DNA of 64,000 nt, taken from NCBI RefSeq assembly GCF_900129115.1, contig NZ_FQUR01000010.1, positions 1 to 64,000 of the forward strand. Reading direction: 5' to 3'. The number at the start of each line of letters is the position of its first letter. The stretch's first letter is position 1. The notes beneath the pieces are model-generated. The model did no database searches and had not been told where the DNA came from. It saw only the letters and a list, made by a program, of their open reading frames with translations. Source of the stretch: Thermoanaerobacter uzonensis DSM 18761. Lineage in GTDB: Bacteria; Bacillota; Thermoanaerobacteria; Thermoanaerobacterales; Thermoanaerobacteraceae. Position numbers and translations under genes: made by a program. Of this stretch, positions 9,795-18,305 are shown in pieces.

Positions 9795-11420
9795 TTATTT
9801 TTTTGTGTACATTAAATCGTAGTATTCTTTTAACATTCTATTAGCTGAGAAAGCTTCATAAGTCGTCCTTATACTTTCTCTCATCATATTTTCCCATTTC
9901 GCTTTATCGTTGTAGTAGGTTGGAACTACTTTATTTAAAAGGACGTTATAAAGTGCTTCGAGGTCGTGTTTGTCTAATTCTTCTATGTTGTCAGACTCAA
10001 AACCATCTCCAAATTGCCAGCCATTTACTCCGTCTATACAAGCTTCTGGCCACCATCCATCTAAAATACTTAAATTTAGCACTCCGTTCATGGCGGCTTT
10101 CATGCCGGAGGTACCACTGGCCTCTAATGGTCTTCTTGGATTGTTTAACCACACATCAGCGCCTCGAGTAAGCATTTTTCCTATTGTCATGTCGTAATCT
10201 TCTAGGAATACTACGCTTTCAGGATATTTCTTTGTCATGTCTATTAATTTTGCGACAATTTTTTTACCCACGTCATCTAATGGATGACCTTTTCCTGAAA
10301 ATACCATTTGAATTTTTTTAGACCTTAAATAATCACCTATAACTTCGTCATTGGTAAATATAAGGTCGCTTCTTTTGTAAGGAGCAGCTCTCCTTGAAAA
10401 ACCTATCAAAAGCTTGTCAGTGTCCAATTTAACTCCTGTCCTTTGATATACAAAATCAATTAAGTCTTGTTTCAAAATATTATGAGTTTGTAGGAGTCCT
10501 TCACCTTTGTTGTAGGCTTCTATTATCCTTTTATCTACCCAAGTGTTTCTGTCAATACCATTGGTTATGGAGATTATAGGTGCTTTGTTGTCAACATGTT
10601 GCCACATTTTGTTTGCAGTTTGCCCGTGAAGTTTTGAGACACCGTTTGCAATGCGAGAAAGTCTCAAACCTGCGACTGTCATATTAAAAGGAACACCACC
10701 GATTTGAGCCATTTGCTCAATTGAAAGACCATTGTTTGCGCCCATGTACATAAGAAGTTCTAAATCGTGAGATTCGTTTCCTTCTTTAACAGGGGTATGG
10801 GTTGTAAATACTACTTCTTCTCTTGTAGCTTTCCACGCCTCTTCAAAGCTCATATTTTGATTTTCCATTTTCTCTCTTATAAGCTCAATGGCTGCTAATA
10901 CTGCATGCCCTTCGTTAAAATGATAAACATCTACATCAATTCCCAAAGCTCTTAAAGCTCTTACTCCGCCAATGCCTAACACTATTTCTTGTGCGACTCT
11001 TTCTTCGCCAAACCATCCATAAAGTTGACCTGTTATCCATCTATCTCCATTTTCTGGTATATCTGTGTCAAGCAAATACAAAGGTGCATTGTCAAAGCTG
11101 TCTACCAACCATACTTTGCAGTATACATCTTTGTTTCTTATTTTTACTTTTACCTTTACTCCTGTGTCCTTTAAAAAGTCGTATTTGCGTGTGTAATTGC
11201 GATAAGCATCATAAGGGTATCCGTCTTCACCGATATGTTGTTCTGTATAACCTTGTTTCCACAGTATGCCTATTCCTACTAAAGGCATACCTAATTCTTT
11301 TGCGGCTTTTAGATGGTCTCCTGCTAAAATGCCAAGACCACCTGCGTATAGTTTGAAATCTGATTGTAAGCCGTATTCCATGCAGAAATAGGCTACTTTT
11401 GGCAATTTTTCATTACTCAT
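9795..11420 (-). CDS. glgP: Alpha-glucan (maltodextrin/glycogen) phosphorylase, short GT35 type
   Basis: 541 residues from ATG 11420 (GGAGGTTTAAT before it), much shorter than the roughly 800-residue classical phosphorylases but typical of the short GT35 group found in thermophiles. Visible motifs include FCMEYGL at the start, FNEGHA (residues about 168-173), FTTHTPV and the PLP-binding NPRRPLEASGTSGMKA, in which the last Lys is the pyridoxal phosphate anchor. It releases glucose-1-phosphate from alpha-1,4-glucans in the cytoplasm. It is transcribed alone from a strong promoter and converges with pgi. Confidence 0.93.
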   Translation of the reverse strand: MSNEKLPKVAYFCMEYGLQSDFKLYAGGLGILAGDHLKAAKELGMPLVGIGILWKQGYTEQHIGEDGYPYDAYRNYTRKYDFLKDTGVKVKVKIRNKDVYCKVWLVDSFDNAPLYLLDTDIPENGDRWITGQLYGWFGEERVAQEIVLGIGGVRALRALGIDVDVYHFNEGHAVLAAIELIREKMENQNMSFEEAWKATREEVVFTTHTPVKEGNESHDLELLMYMGANNGLSIEQMAQIGGVPFNMTVAGLRLSRIANGVSKLHGQTANKMWQHVDNKAPIISITNGIDRNTWVDKRIIEAYNKGEGLLQTHNILKQDLIDFVYQRTGVKLDTDKLLIGFSRRAAPYKRSDLIFTNDEVIGDYLRSKKIQMVFSGKGHPLDDVGKKIVAKLIDMTKKYPESVVFLEDYDMTIGKMLTRGADVWLNNPRRPLEASGTSGMKAAMNGVLNLSILDGWWPEACIDGVNGWQFGDGFESDNIEELDKHDLEALYNVLLNKVVPTYYNDKAKWENMMRESIRTTYEAFSANRMLKEYYDLMYTKK

Positions 11421-11453
11421 ATTAAACCTCCTCATTTTTCAAGTGTTAAGTAT

Positions 11454-11482
11454 ATTATAATATTAAAAAAATCATTATGCAA
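11454..11482 (-). promoter_or_regulatory. SigA-type promoter for glgP
   Basis: On the minus strand TTGCAT (11482-11477), a 17-base spacer and TATAAT (11459-11454), about 35 bases before the start codon. Confidence 0.65.
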
Positions 11483-11522
11483 GTGGTTGCACAAGTATTA
11501 AAAATAAAAGCAGTGTTATTGC

Positions 11523-11720
11523 TCAATAATTTTTATATCTATGTACGGGCCACTCAGTGAATGCTAATACTAAAAGCATTATAAAATTCACAATAGGTAT
11601 AAACATCAAAAGGCCATATGCTCCTCCATAACCAGTTTTATCAAAAATTTTCCACCAGATTAAACCATAAAGTATAATTGATCCAATAGAAAGGATACCA
11701 AAAATAAGAGATGAGAACAT
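11523..11720 (-). CDS. Small membrane protein (DUF5684-like)
   Basis: 65 residues starting MFSSLIFGILSIG at ATG 11720, 9 bases after AAAGGA. Two membrane spans (about residues 5-23 and 37-56) are separated by WWKIFDKTGYGGAYG, and a short basic tail follows. The WKIF.K.G..G...L.P..N pattern is that of small multi-pass DUF5684/DUF805-like proteins with no assigned function. It lies alone between glgP and the SAM riboswitch. Confidence 0.65.
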   Translation of the reverse strand: MFSSLIFGILSIGSIILYGLIWWKIFDKTGYGGAYGLLMFIPIVNFIMLLVLAFTEWPVHRYKNY

Positions 11721-11853
11721 GAAAAACATTCCTTTCTCGAAAATTTGTATTCTTTACAATTATAGTATAGCAAATAATATAAAAAATTTACAGATTTATT
11801 TTAAAAAAGTTAAAAGCCTGCAAAATCTTTAGAGAGGGACAAAAAAATTTCTA

Positions 11854-11882
11854 TTGACATAGGAGTTAATCCATAGTATCAT
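11854..11882 (+). promoter_or_regulatory. SigA-type promoter for the SAM-riboswitch transcript
   Basis: TTGACA at 11854-11859, a 17-base spacer and TATCAT at 11877-11882, about 38 bases before the P1 stem of the riboswitch. Confidence 0.75.
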
Positions 11883-11919
11883 ATAGCTTAAATAGTTTAA
11901 CAATTTAATACTTTAAAAT

Positions 11920-12066
11920 CTCTTATCGAGAGTGGTGGAGGGACTGGCCCGATGAAACCCGGCAACCGGCATTTTATATGCGTCTTGGTGCCAATTCCAG
12001 CAGCGTTTCGCTGAAAGATGAGAGAGTATTAGTGTCTCTTCTTTTGGCGAAGAGACTTTTTTATTT
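11920..12066 (+). promoter_or_regulatory. SAM-I (S-box) riboswitch with terminator
   Basis: The S-box core is present: CTCTTATC (11920-11927) pairing with GATGAGAG (12017-12024) as P1, then GAGAGTGGTGGAGGGACTGG, CCCGATGAAACCCGGCAACC, GGTGCCAATTCCAGCAG and GCTGAAAGATGAGAG. A terminator follows (GTCTCTTC at 12034-12041, GAAGAGAC at 12049-12056, then a T run). With S-adenosylmethionine bound, transcription should end before the downstream metF-metH genes, the standard logic for this class. Confidence 0.95.
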
Positions 12067-12087
12067 TTAGAAATGGAGGCGATGTAG

Positions 12088-12999
12088 ATGTTGAAAAATG
12101 AAAATTTGTGTACTAAACTTAAGAAAAGGAAGTTTGTTGTGACAGCAGAAATTTCTACGCCAAAAGGGGTAGATATAACGAAAACTATTGAAGAAGCGAG
12201 AAAATTAAAAGGCATTGTAGATGCCTTAAATATAACGGATTCTCCTATGGCGAATATGCGAATGAGTCCCATAGCAGTAGCTCACCTCTTGCAAGACCAC
12301 TTAAACATTGAAACTATTTTTCATTTGACCTGTAGAGACAGAAATTTAATTGGGCTTCAGTCTGAACTCCTTGGAGCTTATGCATTAGGGGTAAGAAATA
12401 TATTAGCTTTGACAGGAGACGACCCCTCCCATGGTGATACTCCTCAAGCTAAGGGGGTATACGATGTAGATTCTATTGGGCTTTTAAAGATTATCAGTGC
12501 CTTTAATAGAGGTTATGATTACAATGGCAATAAATTAGATTCACCAACAGAATTTTGTGCAGGTACTACTGCAAATCCAAGTGATTTAAGAGAAGAGGCC
12601 ATAGAAAAGCTTAAAGTTAAGATAGAAGCAGGGGCAGAGTTTATTCAAACACAACCAGTTTATGATGAAGATATTTTATTTAAGTTTATTGAAAAGATTA
12701 AAAATTTCAATGTACCACTTTTGGTAGGCATATTACCTCTTAAAAGCTATAAAATGGCAGTCAATTTAAATGAAAAAGTGCCAGGTATAGATATTCCAGA
12801 AAAAGTTTTAGAAAGGCTAAAGGATGGAGGAAAAGAAGAAGGAATAAACATAGCTGTAGAGTTTATAAAACGGATACGCAGTGAAGTTGGGGGAATTCAC
12901 ATTATGCCTTTAGGAAGTACAGATGCTGTGTTGGAAATAATTTCAAGAGTTGATGATTTGGCCTGTGATTTTAAAGAAAATAAAGTACAAATGAATTAA
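12088..12999 (+). CDS. metF: Methylenetetrahydrofolate reductase-type protein
   Basis: 303 residues with the MetF TIM-barrel signatures: VTAEISTPKGVD near the start (catalytic Glu), LTGDDPSHGD (flavin contact) and AGAEFIQTQPVYD. It reduces 5,10-methylene-THF to 5-methyl-THF, the methyl donor for the next gene. Start ATG 12088 follows TGGAGGCG. It is 13 bases upstream of metH and both are under the SAM riboswitch, which supports a methionine-synthesis role. In acetogens and their relatives MetF can also act with a MetV partner; no such partner is present here. Confidence 0.9.
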   Translation: MLKNENLCTKLKKRKFVVTAEISTPKGVDITKTIEEARKLKGIVDALNITDSPMANMRMSPIAVAHLLQDHLNIETIFHLTCRDRNLIGLQSELLGAYALGVRNILALTGDDPSHGDTPQAKGVYDVDSIGLLKIISAFNRGYDYNGNKLDSPTEFCAGTTANPSDLREEAIEKLKVKIEAGAEFIQTQPVYDEDILFKFIEKIKNFNVPLLVGILPLKSYKMAVNLNEKVPGIDIPEKVLERLKDGGKEEGINIAVEFIKRIRSEVGGIHIMPLGSTDAVLEIISRVDDLACDFKENKVQMN

Positions 13000-13012
13000 A
13001 TGGAGGTAAAAA

Positions 13013-15436
13013 ATGTTAGACATTTTTAAAGAACTTTCAAATAGAGTGATTGTTTTTGATGGAGCAATGGGAACACAACTTCAAGAGAGGGGTTTAAAAA
13101 CGGGAGAGTGTCCCGAATATATGAATATAACCCATCCAGAAGTAGTATTTGATATCCACAAGTCCTATATAGAAGCAGGAGCGGATGTAATTGAAACAAA
13201 TACATTTGGGGCTAACAGGATAAAATTAGCAAAATATGGACTAGAAAATGAGGTTTTCAATATTGTCACTCAAGCAGTTAAAATAGCTAAAGAAGCTTCC
13301 AAAGATAAACCCGTTGCACTTTCTATAGGACCTATTGGCGAGCTTTTGACCCCCTATGGAGACATGACTTTTGATGAGGCTTATGATGTTTTTAAAGAAG
13401 TAGTTATAGCTGCAGAAAGTGCAGGAGCAGATATTGTTTTAATTGAAACAATGTCAGATATGCTGGAGGCAAAAGCTGCCATTCTTGCTGCTAAAGAGAA
13501 TTCAAACATGAAAGTTATATGTACAATGACTTTTCAAGAAGATGGAAGGACTCTCATGGGGTCAGACCCTATAACTGTAGTAGTTAGTTTACAAGGATTA
13601 GGATTAGATGCCATTGGCGTTAACTGCTCGACAGGTCCCGATAAAATGGTAAGTGTAGTGGAAAAAATGTCTCAAGTTTCTCGCATACCTATTATTGCAC
13701 AACCTAATGCAGGTATGCCTGTGATTAGAGACGGCAAAACAGTTTATGACTTAAAACCAGAAGAATTTGCTAGTTTCTTTCCTTCTCTTGTTGAAAAAGG
13801 TGCCTCTATAGTTGGGGGGTGCTGCGGTACTACTCCTCACTATATAAAACTTGTTAAAGAGGCTGTAAAAGATTTAAAGCCAAAAGTTAAAGTAAACAAA
13901 TTTACAGCTGTAGCTTCTAATACAAAAACAGTTTTCATAGGTGAAAATTATCCTTTAAGGGTTATAGGGGAGCGTATTAATCCAACTGGGAAGAAGAAGT
14001 TAAGTGAGGCTTTTTTGGCCGGAGATGTAGGTTTAGCAGTAGAGGAAGCTATAAAACAGCAAAAATGTGGAGCAGAAATATTGGATGTAAATGTAGGGGT
14101 ACCAGGAATAGATGAGGAGCAATTACTTCCCAAGGTAGTTTCTGAAATACAAAATGTAGTAGACCTTCCTCTTCAAATAGATAGCACTAATATTAAAGCG
14201 ATAGAAAAAACTATAAGAATTTTAAGAGGTAGACCCATAATCAACTCTGTAAGTGCAAAAGAGGAAAGTTTAAAAGAAGTGCTTCCTATTGTTAAAAAAT
14301 ACGGAGCTTGTGTTGTAGGACTTACTGTAGGAGATAAAGGGCTTCCCAAAGATAGGCATGAAAGAATTGAAAATGCGGAAAAAATTATAAAAAAAGCGGA
14401 AGAGTATGGCATACCTAAAGAGGACATATTGATAGATTGTATTGTGCTGACGGTTTCTTCTGAGCAGGAGGCTGCAATTGAGACTTTAGAAGCGATAAAA
14501 TTGGCTAAAGAAGAGTTAGGAGCAAATACTGTTGTAGGACTTAGCAATGTTTCCTTTGGTTTACCTGAAAGAAGGTTGATAAACTCTACTTTTTTAGCAA
14601 TGGCAGCATCTTATGGGCTTACTACTGCTATTATAAATCCCTGCGATGAAGCCATGATGGACACTTTGAGGGCTTCAATGGTTTTACTAAATAAAGATAA
14701 AGGCAGTGTGAATTATCTGAATATATATGGGAAAAAGCAAAAAGAGGAGGTCAAAGAGAAAGAACAACAAAAAATTCAAGAAGAAGATTTAAAATCAAAA
14801 CTCTATATCCAGATTTTAGAAGGCAAAAAGTCAGGAGTAGAAGATATAGTAAAAAATATTTTAGAGGAGGAAGTTCAGCCTCTTTCTATAGTTGATAACA
14901 TAATAATTCCTGCCTTAAAAGAAGTGGGAGATAGATATGAAAAAGGCATATATTTCTTGCCACAACTTTTGAGCTCTGCAGAAGTGGTGCAAAGTGCTTT
15001 CAAGATAATAAAAGAAAAGCTTCCAAAAGGTTCAGTATCTAAAGGTAAAATAATACTTGCTACAGTTGAAGGAGATGTACATGATATAGGAAAAAATATA
15101 GTAAAAGTTTTGCTTGAAAACTATGGATATGATGTAATTGACTTAGGAAAAGATGTCAAAGGAGAAGTGATATTAGAAGAAATAAGACGGAGTGGGGCAC
15201 CATTAGTAGGTTTAAGTGCTTTAATGACAACTACTTTATTTAACATGGAAAAAATTATCAAACTGCTTAAAGCAAATACTGATGTGAAAATAATGGTAGG
15301 CGGGGCTGTTTTGACTGAGGAATATGCCTATAAGATTGGAGCAGATTATTACGGAAAAACGGCTCAAGATGCAGTTAAAATTGCTGATAAGTTTTTCTTA
15401 AAAAATGCTCTTTTATGTAAAACTTGTGGTATTTAA
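13013..15436 (+). CDS. metH: Cobalamin-dependent methionine synthase lacking the reactivation domain
   Basis: 807 residues in three modules. The homocysteine-binding barrel (about 1-290) carries the zinc ligands in GVNCST (near 204) and GGCCGT (near 270). A pterin-binding barrel (about 320-560, RVIGERINPTGKKK, LDVNVG) follows. The cobalamin module (about 590-805) contains the His of DVHDIGKN (near 691), which ligates cobalt. The protein ends there: the C-terminal AdoMet-dependent activation domain of full MetH (about 1,200 residues) is absent. A separate activation protein is therefore expected, but none is intact in this window. It transfers a methyl group from methyl-THF to homocysteine and is translated after TGGAGG. 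Confidence 0.92.
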   Translation: MLDIFKELSNRVIVFDGAMGTQLQERGLKTGECPEYMNITHPEVVFDIHKSYIEAGADVIETNTFGANRIKLAKYGLENEVFNIVTQAVKIAKEASKDKPVALSIGPIGELLTPYGDMTFDEAYDVFKEVVIAAESAGADIVLIETMSDMLEAKAAILAAKENSNMKVICTMTFQEDGRTLMGSDPITVVVSLQGLGLDAIGVNCSTGPDKMVSVVEKMSQVSRIPIIAQPNAGMPVIRDGKTVYDLKPEEFASFFPSLVEKGASIVGGCCGTTPHYIKLVKEAVKDLKPKVKVNKFTAVASNTKTVFIGENYPLRVIGERINPTGKKKLSEAFLAGDVGLAVEEAIKQQKCGAEILDVNVGVPGIDEEQLLPKVVSEIQNVVDLPLQIDSTNIKAIEKTIRILRGRPIINSVSAKEESLKEVLPIVKKYGACVVGLTVGDKGLPKDRHERIENAEKIIKKAEEYGIPKEDILIDCIVLTVSSEQEAAIETLEAIKLAKEELGANTVVGLSNVSFGLPERRLINSTFLAMAASYGLTTAIINPCDEAMMDTLRASMVLLNKDKGSVNYLNIYGKKQKEEVKEKEQQKIQEEDLKSKLYIQILEGKKSGVEDIVKNILEEEVQPLSIVDNIIIPALKEVGDRYEKGIYFLPQLLSSAEVVQSAFKIIKEKLPKGSVSKGKIILATVEGDVHDIGKNIVKVLLENYGYDVIDLGKDVKGEVILEEIRRSGAPLVGLSALMTTTLFNMEKIIKLLKANTDVKIMVGGAVLTEEYAYKIGADYYGKTAQDAVKIADKFFLKNALLCKTCGI

Positions 15437-15539
15437 AGGTGGTGTTGAAGTGTCAATAATATAAATGCTGCTGTTACCATAAAAGTTAAGGACCTTGATA
15501 AAATAGTAGAAGGAAAATGGGTAGATGTATGCCAATAGA
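15437..15539 (+). pseudogene. Possible remnant of a small gene after metH
   Basis: An AGGTGG site and a GTG lie at about 15440-15455, but that frame stops after four codons (ATA TAA). A neighbouring frame encodes about 27 codons reading NINAAVTIKVKDLDKIVEGKW before TAG, as if one or two bases were lost near the start. The rest of any gene is gone and a strong terminator follows. Given its place after a metH without activation domain, it could be the decayed start of a stand-alone activation protein, but the homology was not checked. Confidence 0.3.
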
Positions 15540-15556
15540 CATACATCTACTTTTTT
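15521..15556 (+). terminator. Intrinsic terminator of the metF-metH operon
   Basis: GTAGATGTATG (15521-15531) and CATACATCTAC (15540-15550) form an 11-bp stem followed by six T. The stop codon of cotJC on the other strand lies in its 3' edge. Confidence 0.9.
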
Positions 15557-16127
15557 AAAAGAATTTTTTACTTTCCATATATTCTCTTACCTGTACTAAA
15601 GTCTCTCCAAATCTTTGAAAGTGTACAATTTCCCTTTCTCTCAAAAACCTTAGAGTATCTTTTACACAAGGGTCATCTGTAAGATTTATTAAATGTTCAT
15701 AAGTTGCTCTTGCTTTTTCTTCGGCTGCCATATCTTCGTGTAGATCAGCGATTGCATCTCCTTTAGCCTGGATATAGGCGGCGGTCCACAGCATTCCAGT
15801 TGTATCTGCGTAGAATAAGCCTCTATCATGTTCTGTATAGTATTCCCCTAATCCTTCTCTCTTTAATATTTCTACTGGTACTCCTTTTAAAAGTTTGAAA
15901 ACAAGAGTTGCTATTATTTCAAGGTGTGCTAATTCTTCTGTAGCAATGTCTGTCAAAACTGCTTTTGCTTTTCCCGTAGGCATGACGAATCGCTGAGTTT
16001 GGTATCTTAAGGCGGCTGCCAATTCTCCATCAGGGCCTCCATATTGGGCGATGAGGTATTTTGCCATTTTTACATCTGGTTTGCATACTTTAGCAGGATA
16101 TTGTAGTTTCTTTTCATAAACCCACAT
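15555..16127 (-). CDS. cotJC: Spore coat protein CotJC (manganese-catalase family)
   Basis: 190 residues matching the CotJC/manganese catalase fold: AKYLIAQYGGPDGELAAALRY, IATEELAHLEI (metal-ligand ExxH) and the late EREIVHFQRF (ExxH). CotJC proteins are spore-coat components and may detoxify peroxide. It is the last gene of cotJA-cotJB-cotJC with 13 bases after cotJB, which suggests mother-cell expression late in sporulation, by analogy with Bacillus. Confidence 0.92.
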   Translation of the reverse strand: MWVYEKKLQYPAKVCKPDVKMAKYLIAQYGGPDGELAAALRYQTQRFVMPTGKAKAVLTDIATEELAHLEIIATLVFKLLKGVPVEILKREGLGEYYTEHDRGLFYADTTGMLWTAAYIQAKGDAIADLHEDMAAEEKARATYEHLINLTDDPCVKDTLRFLREREIVHFQRFGETLVQVREYMESKKFF

Positions 16128-16140
16128 AGCAAAGTCCTCC

Positions 16141-16398
16141 TCAATATTCTATTTCCCAAGGCCATGGGTCATCTATCCATTTCCAAGGATATTGACTTTG
16201 TGAATGACCAAAAACTATCAAAGGTCCGTAAAATTGTTCATATTGCTGTTTTAGCATAGACAATTGATTAGAATAATAGTTGTAGTCTTGAAGAGCTTTT
16301 TGGTCCTCGGGATGAGTATCTAAATATAGATTCAAATCTATGCAGGTAAACTCCATTTCCATGATTTTCTTAAGCATAGATATTTGATTGCTATCCAT
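16141..16398 (-). CDS. cotJB: Spore coat protein CotJB
   Basis: 85 residues, within the CotJB size range. Family hallmarks are LKKIMEMEFTCIDLNLYLDTHPEDQKAL at residues 9-36 and the aromatic, Pro/Trp-rich C-terminus (YGPLIVFG, WPWEIEY). ATG 16398 uses GAGGTGAT, which overlaps the stop codon of cotJA. It acts with CotJA and CotJC in the spore coat. Confidence 0.92.
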   Translation of the reverse strand: MDSNQISMLKKIMEMEFTCIDLNLYLDTHPEDQKALQDYNYYSNQLSMLKQQYEQFYGPLIVFGHSQSQYPWKWIDDPWPWEIEY

Positions 16399-16402
16399 TT
16401 TA

Positions 16403-16576
16403 TCACCTCATTTTTTCGCCTACATAAGGCATATCAAGTTCAGGAAAGGCAGTGCCTTTTTTAATGGCTTCTTCCGGAGGATAAAGAGATACATACTTCT
16501 GTAAAGGCACATAAGCTTGTGCAAGCTTTAGAGAAGGAAAAGCATAATCTTGTATATAAGGATTATAGTCGTACAT
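16403..16576 (-). CDS. cotJA: Spore coat-associated protein CotJA
   Basis: 57 residues from ATG 16576 (GGAGGTTTAAAAA before it) to TGA 16403-16405. The sequence MYDYNPYIQDYAFPSLKLAQ then YVPLQKYVSLYPPEEAIKKGTAFPEL shows the short CotJA pattern (AYVP.Q.Y...Y.P.EA..KGT.FPEL). It opens the cotJABC operon and its 3' end overlaps the cotJB ribosome binding site. Confidence 0.88.
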   Translation of the reverse strand: MYDYNPYIQDYAFPSLKLAQAYVPLQKYVSLYPPEEAIKKGTAFPELDMPYVGEKMR

Positions 16577-16648
16577 TTTTTAAACCTCCAAATCTGTAGT
16601 TTTACTAATATAATATTCTTGTATATATGTTTGTGATACAGTAAAAAA

Positions 16649-16945
16649 ACAGCCATTTTGGCTGTTCAGACTGTAGACAAACTTTCGGAAATAGGATATT
16701 TTGCAATCGGTGCGACTTGTGACAAAGCGGCAACAAAACTTAGTAAGACCGAGGGTGGAGGCAGGGCCGTAGCCACGGATGGCGGAGGCGGGCACTAAGA
16801 CAAGGAGGTCGGATGTGCCCGGTACCCTGCCGGAACACGAAGGTCGAGTTTAGTTTTGTCGCTTTGGAACATCGGAGCGACGATGCAAAATATCCTATTT
16901 AAAAATTTTGAACTTTGTCAACAAGATGAACGGCCATTTTGGCTG
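16649..16945 (-). repeat. GC-rich dispersed repeat, copy B (most complete) with flanking direct repeats
   Basis: The element runs about 16673-16922 (250 bp), oriented on the minus strand. Its ends are imperfect inverted repeats: GTAGACAAACTTTC plus AAATAGGATATTTTGCA at the left, GTTGACAAAGTTC plus the same 17-base block at the right. It shares the GC-rich core of copies A and C. Eight bases outside each end lies C(A/G)GCCATTTTGGCTG (16650-16664 and 16931-16945) in direct orientation, with 14 of 15 bases identical. The copy at 16650-16664 can form the terminator of the upstream oadB gene on the minus strand (T run at 16642-16649). Confidence 0.8.
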
Positions 16946-16947
16946 CT

Positions 16948-18075
16948 TTAATGAACTCCTAATAGTACAAGCATTATTCCACCTGCTATTGCCGTTCCAA
17001 AAACTCCGGCAAGATTCGGTCCCATGGCGTGCATTATTAAAAAGTTGTAAGGATTTTCTTTTATGGCTACAGAGTGGGATACTCTCGCAGCTATTGGAAC
17101 AGAAGCTATACCTGCAGAACCTATAAGGGGATTTATCTTTCCACCAGAGAGCTTATTTAAAAACTTAGCTCCCAGTATACCTCCAGCTGTTCCTGTCATG
17201 AAAGCTATAAGCCCTAAGACGATTATTTCTAATGTCTTAATGGTCAAAAAAGTATCTGCTTTCATTGTAGAGCCTATAGAAACTCCTAACAATATTGTAA
17301 TTACATTCATAAATTCTCCACTGGCTGTTTTTGCAAGCCTTTCTACAACTCCCGATTCTTTTAGAAGATTTCCTAACATTAACATTGTTATAAGAGGAGC
17401 AATTGGAGGAAGTAGTAAATTTATTAAAACAGTTATTACAATAGGAAAGGCTATTTTTTCTGTTTTTGAAACGGGTCTCATCTGTTTCATCATTATTTGC
17501 CTTTCCTCTTTTGTAGTAAGTAACCTCATGATAGGAGGTTGTATTAAAGGCATTAACGCCATATAAGAATACGCAGCGACAGATATTTGAGCCATAAGGT
17601 GGGGAGCTAATTTTTGAGTTACATAAATTGCCATTGGACCGTCTGCCCCGCCAATTATTCCTATTGCCCCCGCTTCAAATATACTAAAACCTAAAACCTT
17701 AGCTCCTATTAACGCTATAAATATTCCTATATGGGCAAAAGCACCTAAAATCATTAAACTAGGATTCGCAATCATAGGTCCAAAGTCCGTCATGGCACCT
17801 ACGCCGAGGAAGATAAGGGGAGGATAGATAACCTTTTCAACCCCTAAGTAAAAAAAGTGTATAAGTCCTCCAGGTTGTAATAAATCAGTAGCTGGTATGT
17901 TTGCTACAATACTGCCAAAACCTATTGGAAGAAGTAAAAATGGCTCATATTTTTTTACAATAGCTAAATATATGAGAAATATTCCCACAAAGATTAAAAA
18001 GATATTGCCCAAAGTTAAATGAACAAGCCCAGTAGTTTGTATCATATCCTTAAAAAGCTTTAAGAGAATATCCAT
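16948..18075 (-). CDS. oadB: Na+-translocating decarboxylase beta subunit (OadB family)
   Basis: 375 residues, very hydrophobic. The conserved GAIGIIGGADGP of the OadB/MmdB/GcdB family is present (around residue 130), as are PIAARVSHS and MHAMGPN near the C-terminus. These proteins couple biotin-carboxylate decarboxylation to Na+ export. No alpha or biotin-carrier subunit lies nearby, so the partner must be elsewhere or the protein works as a simpler transporter. ATG 18075 has AAGGAG 8 bases upstream. It follows a 48-residue gamma-like gene, and both lie behind a terminator after hutP. Confidence 0.88.
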   Translation of the reverse strand: MDILLKLFKDMIQTTGLVHLTLGNIFLIFVGIFLIYLAIVKKYEPFLLLPIGFGSIVANIPATDLLQPGGLIHFFYLGVEKVIYPPLIFLGVGAMTDFGPMIANPSLMILGAFAHIGIFIALIGAKVLGFSIFEAGAIGIIGGADGPMAIYVTQKLAPHLMAQISVAAYSYMALMPLIQPPIMRLLTTKEERQIMMKQMRPVSKTEKIAFPIVITVLINLLLPPIAPLITMLMLGNLLKESGVVERLAKTASGEFMNVITILLGVSIGSTMKADTFLTIKTLEIIVLGLIAFMTGTAGGILGAKFLNKLSGGKINPLIGSAGIASVPIAARVSHSVAIKENPYNFLIMHAMGPNLAGVFGTAIAGGIMLVLLGVH

Positions 18076-18087
18076 TTGTGTCACTCC

Positions 18088-18234
18088 TTATTTTTTGTTA
18101 ATAAATTTTTCGATTTTACTAAATAACGGAAATATCTTTGATAATATAGCACCAATTAATAAAAGAAGCATTGACAACAAAACCATGTCTATGATTGACA
18201 AATAAATAGCTCCTAAAACTGTATCTGGTACCAT
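18088..18234 (-). CDS. Small OadG-like membrane subunit
   Basis: 48 residues (MVPDTVLGAIYLSIIDMVLL then SMLLLLIGAILSKIFPLF and a basic tail) from ATG 18234, with AGGAGGTG before it. It has one membrane span and a cytoplasmic Lys-rich end, and is placed 12 bases ahead of oadB. Decarboxylase gamma chains have this topology, so the role is inferred from position and topology; residue-level homology is too short to prove it. Confidence 0.6.
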   Translation of the reverse strand: MVPDTVLGAIYLSIIDMVLLSMLLLLIGAILSKIFPLFSKIEKFINKK

Positions 18235-18243
18235 TATTTCACC

Positions 18244-18283
18244 TCCTGAAAAAATAAAAGAGCCATAGTATTATGACTCTTTC
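18244..18283 (-). terminator. Terminator/antiterminator candidate between hutP and oadG
   Basis: On the minus strand AAGAGTCATA pairs with TATGGCTCTT (one G-U pair), followed by TTTTATTTTTT. An AG-rich leader (18284-18302, with AAG, GAG and CAG triplets) lies just before the stem. HutP binds NAG triplets next to such terminators in Bacillus, so this is a plausible regulatory site for the downstream genes. Confidence 0.6.
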
Positions 18284-18305
18284 CCTCTGTCTCCCCTTAT
18301 GTACT

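Noticed and set aside
9920-11356. Plus-strand open frames opposite glgP (9920-10197 and 10989-11356)
   Set aside because: They are shadow frames of a well-supported coding gene.
16580-16795. Open frame on the minus strand reading through the GC-rich repeat (PASAIRGYGPASTLGL type)
   Set aside because: It lies inside repeat copy B; similar frames appear in copy A (6256-6456) because the repeat core is shared. They lack ribosome binding sites and reflect GC-rich repeat DNA.
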